Shown here piece by piece: positions 17,558-23,928 of a stretch of DNA of 64,000 bases. The position numbers and the translations under genes are program-made. Position 1 is the stretch's first letter, and every line of letters begins with the position of its first letter. Under the pieces are notes generated by a model. The model had not been told where the DNA came from. It saw only the letters and a list, made by a program, of their open reading frames with translations, and ran no database searches. The stretch is from Coriobacteriaceae bacterium AF08-21 (GTDB lineage: Bacteria > Actinomycetota > Coriobacteriia > Coriobacteriales > Coriobacteriaceae), in contig JAQCQR010000006.1 in assembly GCA_027687465.1 (NCBI GenBank), forward strand, positions 65,709-129,708. Reading direction: 5' to 3'.

Positions 17558-18303
17558 GCCCCGCTTCCCGTAATTACCTCGACGACAGTGAGTAGAACGA
17601 TCTTGAGATCCGTGATGACGCCGCGCTTGGCTATGTACTCAAGGTCGCGCTGGACCATTCCGTCGAAACCCGTTGAATTGCGGTCCGTCACCTGCCACCA
17701 GCCGGTTATCCCGGGCTTCACGGCCAGGCGCTGCAGGTCGTACTCGGTGTACTCCGCAACCTCATTAGGCAGCGGCGGGCGCGGACCCACGACGGACATC
17801 TGGCCCAGGAATACGTTAATGAACTGCGGGAACTCGTCGATGGAGTGCTTGCGGATGAACTTCCCGATCTTGGTGACGCGGGGGTCCTCCCTCATCTTGA
17901 ACATGGCGCCGGCGATCTCGTTTTGCTCCCTGAGCTCGGCGAGGCGCTCGTCGGCGTCCTTGTACATGGAGCGGAACTTCCACATGCGGAAGGTTGACAG
18001 GCTGCCGTCGGGGCGGGTCTGACCAACGCGGATCTGGCTGTAGAAGGGGCTGCCCTCGCTCTCCATGCGGATGGCCGCGGCAAGCACCAGACTCGGCACG
18101 GCAATGACGGCCAGCACGCAGCCGCTGAACACGATGTCGAACGCGCGCTTGACGGCACGGTAGGCCAGGCGCGAGTTGTCCCAGTCCATGATGGATTGCA
18201 CAGCCTTATATCGACCGGTGCATTCACGCTGGTCCATAGCCTGACCAATCAGCGCTGCCCCCGCGGGCGCATTGCTCTCTGTCACTTCTTTATTAGCAGC
18301 CAC
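17551..18303 (-). CDS. Undecaprenyl-phosphate sugar phosphotransferase (priming enzyme)
   Basis: The 250-residue bacterial sugar transferase has one N-terminal membrane segment (VFSGCVLAVIAVPSLVLAAA). The catalytic region contains PFYSQIRVGQTRPDG, FRMWKFRSM, SIDEFPQFINVFLGQMSVVG, PRPPLPNEV and KPGITGWWQV. It transfers a sugar phosphate from a UDP-sugar to undecaprenyl phosphate to begin the repeat unit. It lacks the four-helix N-terminal domain of WbaP-type enzymes, so it is the short form. GTG start, first structural gene after the NusG-like regulator. Confidence 0.92.
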   Translation of the reverse strand: MAANKEVTESNAPAGAALIGQAMDQRECTGRYKAVQSIMDWDNSRLAYRAVKRAFDIVFSGCVLAVIAVPSLVLAAAIRMESEGSPFYSQIRVGQTRPDGSLSTFRMWKFRSMYKDADERLAELREQNEIAGAMFKMREDPRVTKIGKFIRKHSIDEFPQFINVFLGQMSVVGPRPPLPNEVAEYTEYDLQRLAVKPGITGWWQVTDRNSTGFDGMVQRDLEYIAKRGVITDLKIVLLTVVEVITGSGAC

Positions 18304-18315
18304 AATAAAACTTAC

Positions 18316-18333
18316 GTTCCTGTCCCCAGGAAC
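18316..18333 (-). promoter_or_regulatory. Small hairpin between the antiterminator gene and the first polysaccharide gene
   Basis: A perfect 6-bp stem (18316-18321 with 18328-18333, arm GTTCCT) with a six-base loop lies in the 81-base spacer. NusG-family operon antiterminators of the LoaP type act on leader hairpins, so this is a candidate recognition element. The transcript continues with GTAAGTTTTATT rather than a long T-run, so it is not a strong terminator. Confidence 0.3.
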
Positions 18334-18384
18334 CCCCCCATCTATGAATCCAAAATCAAGTAATTTGCTAGTGCAACGTCTCCC

Positions 18385-18975
18385 TTACGTTTTGCTGGGC
18401 ACGTCTAACGGAAGCAGCTCCCTAAATGTGGAGTCACCCTCGCCCACGTCTACCAGGCACCAGCGCTTATGACGGTCTATCTTCTTTACACGGGCCTCTT
18501 GCCCCACCAAGGGACCCTGCTCTATGTGCAACACGCCGTCTTCTATGCGGGCAACGCTGTTACGCACCACGCCGTCATCGTCCAGTACGCTGCGGTACCA
18601 ATCCTGCGCATCGTCCGGCATGGGCATGTACGCCCGCTCCCTACTGCCGGCGATGCGGCAGCCAAAGCTCAACTGGGCCAGGGCCCTATCGAGCGCGGCG
18701 GCATCGTGCGTGGCGACGAAGAAGTATTCCTTGTACATAGGTTTGGTTTGGAGCGACCAGGCGCCATCCCGCTTAAACCAGAACTCCTTTTGCATTACAA
18801 AAGCGTCCTGCATTAGGTTGTGCGGGATAATGCGGCGGACCTTTTCGCAGGTCTCGCGCTCTTTTCCATTGGGGGTATGGACCAGATACCAGCGGACGCG
18901 GCCGTGCTGGCTGTTGGTGGTGGCGCCGTTAAATGCGCCGGGCAGCTGCTCTTGGCGCCGTGCCGTCTGTTCCAT
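18385..18975 (-). CDS. NusG-paralogue transcription antiterminator (LoaP/UpxY-like)
   Basis: The 196-residue protein starts at the ATG 18973-18975, with GAGGGGG seven bases upstream. The longer frame from 19092 runs through promoter DNA and was rejected. It has a NusG N-terminal domain (RVRWYLVHTPNGKERETC, KPMYKEYFFVATHD) and a C-terminal KOW-type segment (EQGPLVGQEARVKKIDRHKR, followed by a LVDVGEGD stretch). Paralogues of this kind travel with RNA polymerase and allow full transcription of long polysaccharide operons. It is the first gene of a 13.5-kb operon, exactly where such regulators are expected. Confidence 0.85.
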   Translation of the reverse strand: MEQTARRQEQLPGAFNGATTNSQHGRVRWYLVHTPNGKERETCEKVRRIIPHNLMQDAFVMQKEFWFKRDGAWSLQTKPMYKEYFFVATHDAAALDRALAQLSFGCRIAGSRERAYMPMPDDAQDWYRSVLDDDGVVRNSVARIEDGVLHIEQGPLVGQEARVKKIDRHKRWCLVDVGEGDSTFRELLPLDVPSKT

Positions 18976-19066
18976 GTTCTCGCCCCCTCTTTTGGCTTTG
19001 CGATGCACGCAAATGCAGGGGCGTTTAGAACAGGCTTCTCGCTCGCAGCTAGGCGCAGTCGCAAAA

Positions 19067-19188
19067 GTACAGGTTTTTGTATCTTTCGACAAACGACATT
19101 ATACGAGCAATTAATCAGCGTTTGCCCAGATTACGCAAAATGTACTGCTAGTAGGTACATCTCCATACCCCTCTACAAAAACCTGTAC
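19067..19188 (-). promoter_or_regulatory. Polysaccharide operon promoter enclosed by 15-bp inverted repeats (candidate invertible segment)
   Basis: GTACAGGTTTTTGTA at 19067-19081 recurs as its exact reverse complement at 19174-19188. The 92-bp segment between them carries a consensus TATAAT on the minus strand (19098-19103), aimed at the antiterminator gene about 120 bases on. It also contains an ATGTAC/GTACAT inverted pair at 19140-19160. No good -35 is seen, so the promoter may need an activator. The arrangement is that of phase-variable invertible promoters of gut bacterial capsule operons. Alternatively the two sites are paired operators. Confidence 0.55.
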
Positions 19189-19204
19189 CTTTTTGTGCAA
19201 CAAA

Positions 19205-19229
19205 AAAAGCCGCTCAACCAGCGGCTTTT
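19205..19229 (-). terminator. Bidirectional terminator hairpin
   Basis: A 10-bp stem (19205-19214 with 19220-19229, arm AAAAGCCGCT) has a 5-base loop. On the minus strand it runs into seven T. On the plus strand it runs into TTTT. It separates thrS from the polysaccharide promoter and would also stop transcription if that promoter faced right. Confidence 0.85.
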
Positions 19230-19246
19230 CTCATTTTGGTAAGAAA

Positions 19247-19279
19247 AAAGGCGACCGCCCTTTGTGGACGGTCGCCTTT
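19247..19279 (-). terminator. Terminator of thrS
   Basis: An 11-bp stem (19247-19257 with 19269-19279, arm AAAGGCGACCG) is followed on the minus strand by TTTTTTC. It lies 22 bases after the thrS stop and works in tandem with the hairpin at 19205-19229. Confidence 0.88.
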
Positions 19280-19301
19280 GTTAATTGTTGTGCAGCTTGC
19301 C

Positions 19302-21065
19302 TTAGGCGCGAGTCTTGATCTCCTCGAGAACCTTGGCAACAAACTCATCAACGGTCATCTGAACGGTCTCGTTGGAGCGATCGCGGACGGAGATGTTGCC
19401 GGCCTCGACCTCCTTCTCGCCCAGAATGAGCATATAAGGCACGCGGTCGATGCTGCGAGCCTCGCGGATCTTGTAGCCGATCTTCTCGTCGCGGTCGTCG
19501 CAGACCACGCGAATGCCGGCCTCCTCCAGCTTGGCGCACACCTCGTGAGCATAGTTGCGGCTCTTCTCCGAGACCGGAAGTGCCTTGACCTGCACGGGAG
19601 CCAGCCAAGTGGGGAACTTGCCCGCAAAATGCTCAATCAGAATACCGATAAAGCGCTCGATGGAGCCAAAGCAAACGCGGTGCAGCATGATGGGGCGCTT
19701 CTTGGTGCCGTCGGCGTCCACGTACTCCAGGTCAAAGTTGAGCGGCATCTGGAAGTCGAGCTGGACAGTACCGCACTGCCAGGTACGGCCGAGCGAGTCC
19801 TCCAGGTGGAAGTCAATCTTGGGGCCGTAGAAGGCACCGTCGCCCTCGTTGACCTCATAGTCCATGCCCAGTTTCTCCAAAGCGGTGCGCAGGCCCTCCT
19901 CGGCGCGCGCCCAGTCCTCGTCGGAGCCCATGGAGTCCTCGGGGCGGGTGGAAAGCTCAACGTGGTACTTAAAGCCAAACTTCTGGTACACGGAGTCGAT
20001 GAGGTTGACCACGCCCACAATCTCGTCGGTCAGCTGGTCGGGACGCACAAACAGGTGGGCGTCGTCCTGGTTAAAGCAGCGCACGCGGAACAGGCCGTGC
20101 AGGGCGCCGCGCAGCTCGTGGCGGTGCACCAGGCCAATCTCGCCGGCGCGGATGGGCAGCTCGCGGTAGGAGTGCGGCTTGGAGGCGTACACCAGCACGC
20201 CGCCCGGGCAGTTCATGGGCTTAATGCAGTACTCCTCGTCGTCGATGACGGTGGAGTACATGTTGTCCTTGTAGTGGTCCCAGTGGCCCGAGGTCTTCCA
20301 CAGCTGCTTGTTCATGATGAGCGGCGTGGAGATCTCCACGTAGCCGGCCTTGTGGTGGATCTCGCGCCAGTAGTCCAGCAGCGTGTTCTTAAGAATCATG
20401 CCGTTGGGCAGGAAGAACGGGAAGCCGGGGGCCTCGTCGCGCATCATAAAGAGGTCCATCTCGCGACCAATCTTGCGGTGGTCGCGTTTCTTGGCCTCCT
20501 CCAGCATATGCATGTGCTCGTCGAGCTCTTCCTTGGTGGCAAAGGCGACGCCGTTGATGCGGGTGAGCATCTTGTTGTCCTTGTCGCCCTTCCAGTAAGC
20601 GCCCGAGACGCCGGTGAGCTTAAAGGCCTTCAGCGCCTTGGTGTAGCAGATGTGGGGGCCGACGCACATGTCGATGTAGTCGCCCTGCTGGTAGAAGGTA
20701 ATGCGGGCGTCGTCGTCCAGGTCGCCGATGTGCTCGACCTTGTACTTCTCGCCGCGCTCCTCCATAAGGGCGATGGCCTCGGCGCGGGGCTTCTCGTACA
20801 CGGTGAACTTGAGGTTCTCCTTGACGATCTTTTTCATCTCGGCCTCGATCGCGGGGAAGTCGTCCTCGCTGATCTTGACGCCCTCGGGCAGGTCGACGTC
20901 GTAGTAGAAGCCGTTGTCGGTCGCGGGGCCGTAGGCAAAGTCGGCCTGGGGGTACAGGCGCTTGATGGCCTGCGCCATGATGTGCGCGGCGGAGTGGCGG
21001 ATGACGTGCGTGACCTCGTCCTGCGGGAGCTCGGCCACCGAACCGTCATTGTAGAGTGCCTTCAT
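19302..21065 (-). CDS. thrS: Threonine-tRNA ligase, short form lacking most of the TGS domain
   Basis: The 587-residue class II synthetase has the N2 editing domain from about residue 20, with zinc/editing motifs HSAAHIMAQAI and GFYYDVDLP and a YIDMCVGPHICYT stretch (Cys and His). The catalytic core follows with MNCPGGVLVYASKPHSYREL, RAGEIGLVHRHE and the C-terminal anticodon-binding domain (LPVSEKSRNYAHEV, VRDRSNETVQ). Typical enzymes have 620-645 residues. Here only a stub of the N1/TGS domain precedes the editing domain. ATG start at 21063-21065 with AGGAG upstream. Essential, cytoplasmic, charges tRNA-Thr. Confidence 0.95.
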   Translation of the reverse strand: MKALYNDGSVAELPQDEVTHVIRHSAAHIMAQAIKRLYPQADFAYGPATDNGFYYDVDLPEGVKISEDDFPAIEAEMKKIVKENLKFTVYEKPRAEAIALMEERGEKYKVEHIGDLDDDARITFYQQGDYIDMCVGPHICYTKALKAFKLTGVSGAYWKGDKDNKMLTRINGVAFATKEELDEHMHMLEEAKKRDHRKIGREMDLFMMRDEAPGFPFFLPNGMILKNTLLDYWREIHHKAGYVEISTPLIMNKQLWKTSGHWDHYKDNMYSTVIDDEEYCIKPMNCPGGVLVYASKPHSYRELPIRAGEIGLVHRHELRGALHGLFRVRCFNQDDAHLFVRPDQLTDEIVGVVNLIDSVYQKFGFKYHVELSTRPEDSMGSDEDWARAEEGLRTALEKLGMDYEVNEGDGAFYGPKIDFHLEDSLGRTWQCGTVQLDFQMPLNFDLEYVDADGTKKRPIMLHRVCFGSIERFIGILIEHFAGKFPTWLAPVQVKALPVSEKSRNYAHEVCAKLEEAGIRVVCDDRDEKIGYKIREARSIDRVPYMLILGEKEVEAGNISVRDRSNETVQMTVDEFVAKVLEEIKTRA

Positions 21066-21091
21066 GGGTATGTTTTCTCCTCTCGGATGCC

Positions 21092-21162
21092 TGATGCAAG
21101 TGCGTGCGATGCGCTCGGCGTTTTAACTTGCATCATTATAGGCAGGTTGCCTTGGTATACAA
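21092..21162 (-). promoter_or_regulatory. thrS promoter and leader hairpin
   Basis: A TATAAT at 21135-21140 is preceded by TTGTAT (21157-21162) at 16 bases, both on the minus strand. Just after the likely transcription start, a perfect 10-bp inverted repeat (21092-21101 with 21126-21135, arm TGATGCAAGT) would fold at the 5' end of the mRNA. It may affect stability or autoregulation. No T-box features (specifier loop, antiterminator bulge) are present. Confidence 0.55.
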
Positions 21163-21163
21163 G

Positions 21164-21194
21164 CGCCCGCCGCACCTTAATGGCACGGCGGGCG
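21164..21194 (-). terminator. GC-rich hairpin, probable terminator between the zinc-ribbon gene and thrS
   Basis: A perfect 9-bp stem (21164-21172 with 21186-21194, arm CGCCCGCCG) encloses 13 bases. The T-run is better on the plus strand (GATTTTC) than on the minus strand. It lies about 110 bases after the broken zinc-ribbon gene and just upstream of the thrS promoter. Confidence 0.45.
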
Positions 21195-21300
21195 ATTTTC
21201 TACGCATGCTTCATCGTGTGGGGCGAGGTGTGGGGTGCGCGTTCGGCTTGCGCGGGACGCGCGATGCCCGTGGCTTGCGGCCGACCCGGCGATGGATGCG

Positions 21301-21732
21301 TTACTGGATGCGAGTTCGGCAGTAGGGGCAGACCTTCCAGTGCGCATCGAGCGGGCGATGGCAGCTGGGGCAGACGTTGCGAACCTGGGTGTCGCACACC
21401 GGGCAGACGACGAAGTCCTTCTCGATGGGCGCGCCGCACTGCGGGCAGGTGCCGTACTGGGCAAGCTAGCGCTCGCGCAGGGCCATGTCCAGCTCCTGCT
21501 CCTCGCGGTCGGACGCGTAGGAGTGTGGGCGCAGGACCAGGTAGGCGATGAGGCCTACAAACGGGATGAGGGCGATGATGCCCCATGCCACGTAGGCGCT
21601 GGCGCCGCGGCGGCGAGCGTCGATGAACACATAGACGACCGACAGCACATACAGGGCGATGATAAAGCCAACGAAGGCATAGACGACGCCCATAAGCTGC
21701 GGCGACATGAGCTCGGAGATGTACTTGGACAT
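21301..21732 (-). pseudogene. Membrane protein with PLDc_N-like and double zinc-ribbon domains, split by an in-frame TAG
   Basis: The first 88 codons (MSKYISELMSPQLMGVVY...) give two membrane helices with a PLDc_N-like pattern (VFIDARRRGASAYVAWGII, ALIPFVGLIAYLVLRP). After a TAG at 21466-21468 the same frame continues for 54 codons: LAQYGTCPQCGAPIEKDF, then CPVC, CPSC and CPYC, a complete double zinc ribbon ending at TAA 21301-21303. A CAG-to-TAG change would explain the break. The start has AAAGG eight bases upstream. The remaining 88-residue product may still be made but would lack all zinc-binding cysteines. Confidence 0.75.
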
Positions 21733-21831
21733 TACGGGTACCTTTCGGAATATTTACAGCTCGTTCAAGTTTACCACGGGGTTTGTTTATATGGGACTAC
21801 GGTTGCAAGCGGGGCTGGCGCGGACACAAAC

Positions 21832-22289
21832 ATCTCAATCTGTAACAGCCACTCAGCAAAAACGGTCCCAGATGTTACAGATTTAGACAAACCGTTCTCT
21901 CCCAGACTTAAATCTCGATCTGCAACATCTTGACTCCAAAATCAGTCCTTACTATTACAGATCGAGATGAACGGTGAGCCCTCCGTTAAATATCTCAATC
22001 TGTAACAACTAGGGGTCAGAAACCCTTCTATCTGTTACAGATCAAGACAAAGGAAAACGTCCAATCTCAATATCTCAATCTGTAACAACAACTCGGTAAA
22101 AACAGGTCTTACCGTTACAGATTTAGACATTCGAAATCGACTGATTGGTTCATCTAAATCTGTAACATCTAGACCCCAAAACAGTCCCCAGATGTTACAG
22201 ATCGAGACAGAAGAATCTCTCCCTGACTTTAAATCTCAATCTGTAACACATAGGACCGATTTCCTCCTCCTACTGTTACAGGTCGAGAC
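21832..22289. repeat. Array of six 57-bp palindromes with an 80-bp period
   Basis: Units lie at 21832-21888, 21912-21968, 21992-22048, 22072-22128, 22152-22208 and 22233-22289. Each has a 16-base left arm (consensus ATCTCAATCTGTAACA), a 25-base middle and a 16-base inverted right arm (TGTTACAGATCGAGAC type). Spacers between units are 23, 23, 23, 23 and 24 bases and are unrelated in sequence. The middles are loosely alike (AAAAC..GTCC). Twelve copies of the 16-mer therefore alternate in direction every 39-41 bases. The array fills the divergent gap between the zinc-ribbon gene and the glp operon. Confidence 0.92.
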
Positions 22290-22308
22290 GAACGGTTGCC
22301 GCAGTTGT

Positions 22309-22354
22309 CGGCAGACGAGGTTGTCGACGTCACTGAGTCTCCCCTCGTCTGCCG
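22309..22354 (+). promoter_or_regulatory. Hairpin in the leader region of the glp-like operon
   Basis: A perfect 12-bp inverted repeat (22309-22320 with 22343-22354, arm CGGCAGACGAGG) with a 22-base loop lies between the palindrome array and the operon start. There is no T-run on the plus strand, so it is not an evident terminator. It could be an operator or a leader RNA structure. Confidence 0.4.
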
Positions 22355-22426
22355 TTGGCGGGTGTTGCGGGGCTGTTCGCCGCATTGCCGCCGCGCTGGG
22401 GGTGTGCAGACCGTAGGATAGTCGTA

Positions 22427-22441
22427 TTGACAGCCTGTCAA
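22427..22441 (+). promoter_or_regulatory. Perfect 15-bp palindrome, likely operator of the glp-like operon
   Basis: TTGACAGCCTGTCAA is a perfect 7-1-7 palindrome ending ten bases before the ribosome site (GGGAGG) of the first gene. Its position suits a repressor that blocks transcription or translation start. The regulator is unknown. Confidence 0.45.
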
Positions 22442-22458
22442 CTCGTCTGGGAGGCACT

Positions 22459-23928
22459 GTGACAGAAACGTTTGATATCGCGATTGTGGGCGCGGGCATC
22501 ACCGGATGCGCCATCGCGCGGCAGCTCGCGCGGTTTGACCTGTCCATTTGCGTGGTCGAGGCGGCTAACGATATTGCGCTGGGCGCGTCGAAGGCCAATG
22601 GCGGCCTGGTGCACGCCGGCTACGATCCGACACCGGGCACCGTAAAGGCGCAGGTCAACGCCCGTGGCTGCGAGTTGTACGGTGCGTGGGCGCAGGAGCT
22701 GGGCTTTCTGTTCTGCCGCACCGGGTCGATGGTGTTGGGCTTTAACGACGAGGACCGCGCGCATCTGGAAAAGCTGCGCCAGAATGGCCTGGCCAACGGG
22801 GTGCCCGAGCTGTCAATCGTCGGACCCGACCGCATCCACGAATTAGAACCGCGCGCCAGTACCAAGGCGACATGCGCGCTGTGGTGCCCCTCGACTGGGT
22901 TTGTCGACCCGTTTGAGGTTGCCATCGCCGCGCTGGAGAACGCCGTGGCCAACGGGGTGACGTTTATGCGCTCCGCACCGGTGGAAGCGATTGAAGTCGC
23001 GAGCTCGGGCGAAGACGCACGCTTTGCGCTGGCAACCCCCGCTGGCAACGTGCGCTGCCGCTACCTGATCAACGCCGCGGGCAACGGAGCCGCGGACATC
23101 TCGCATATGGCGGGCGCCGAGGAGTTCCATATGGTCTGGCGTCAGGGCAACATCGTGGTGCTGGACAAGGAGCCGCGCACGCTCATGCCGCTCTACCCCG
23201 TTCCGACGCCGATATCGAAAGGCGTCATCGTGACGGGGACCGTTCATGGCAACACCGTGATTACCGCGACGGCCGCCGTGCGCGAGCCGGGCGACACGCA
23301 GACCTATGCGAGCGATGTAAACGCGCTCCTGAACGGCGCGCGCAAGCTGGTGCCCGACCTGGAGACGCGCCGCGTGGTTCGTGCGTTTGCCGGCGGGCGT
23401 CCGGTCATTCGGGGAACGAACGACTTCTTTATTGGACAGTCGGCCGTGGTGCCGGGGCTCTTCCAAGCGGCGGGCATTCAGTCCCCAGGCGTGGCGAGCG
23501 CGCCTGCCATTGCCGAGCGCATGGAGCTTGTGATGCGTGAGGCGGGCGTGGAGCTGCACGAGCGGGCGGACTGGAATCCAATTCGCCGCGCGCCGGACGA
23601 CTTTGACCGCGCACCGCTGGCTCGCAAGGAAGAACTCATTGAGTCCGATCCCGCGTGGGGGCAGATCGTCTGCCGCTGCGAAACGGTGCCCGAGGCCGAG
23701 ATTGTGGCCGCGATCCGACGCCGTCCGGGCGCGATTTCGGTCGAGGGCGTCAAGCGCCGCTGCCGCGCCGGCATGGGTCGGTGCCAAAGCGGTTTTTGCC
23801 AGAGCCGCGTGGTTGCGATCCTTGCCCGCGAGCTGGGCTGCGACCCCAGCGAGGTGCTGCTGGAGGATACCGGATCCTGGTTGGTTGAGGGATCGATGAA
23901 GGGGGTGCACCAGGATGGCGACGCTTGA
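22459..23928 (+). CDS. glpA: FAD-dependent glycerol-3-phosphate dehydrogenase-like protein with BFD [2Fe-2S] domain
   Basis: The 489-residue protein starts at GTG with GGGAGG upstream. It opens FDIAIVGAGITGCAIARQLA (FAD-binding Rossmann motif), then a DAO fold with KANGGLVHAGYDPTPGTVKA. Residues about 400-455 are a BFD-like iron-sulfur domain with four Cys in CRCETVPE and KRRCRAGMGRCQSGFC. This is the layout of anaerobic GlpA-type dehydrogenases, which oxidise sn-glycerol-3-phosphate to dihydroxyacetone phosphate. The two following genes are its usual partners, but the substrate is not proven. The stop overlaps the next gene by 14 bases. Confidence 0.82.
   Translation: MTETFDIAIVGAGITGCAIARQLARFDLSICVVEAANDIALGASKANGGLVHAGYDPTPGTVKAQVNARGCELYGAWAQELGFLFCRTGSMVLGFNDEDRAHLEKLRQNGLANGVPELSIVGPDRIHELEPRASTKATCALWCPSTGFVDPFEVAIAALENAVANGVTFMRSAPVEAIEVASSGEDARFALATPAGNVRCRYLINAAGNGAADISHMAGAEEFHMVWRQGNIVVLDKEPRTLMPLYPVPTPISKGVIVTGTVHGNTVITATAAVREPGDTQTYASDVNALLNGARKLVPDLETRRVVRAFAGGRPVIRGTNDFFIGQSAVVPGLFQAAGIQSPGVASAPAIAERMELVMREAGVELHERADWNPIRRAPDDFDRAPLARKEELIESDPAWGQIVCRCETVPEAEIVAAIRRRPGAISVEGVKRRCRAGMGRCQSGFCQSRVVAILARELGCDPSEVLLEDTGSWLVEGSMKGVHQDGDA

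Noticed and set aside
21466..21468. Pyrrolysine or programmed readthrough at the TAG
   Set aside because: No pyrrolysine genes are visible in this window, and a single CAG-to-TAG change is simpler.
19236..21551. 771-codon plus-strand open frame
   Set aside because: Shadow of thrS running on through the promoter and the zinc-ribbon gene.
21832..22289. CRISPR array
   Set aside because: The 16-base repeats alternate in orientation, middles are related to each other, and no cas gene is nearby.
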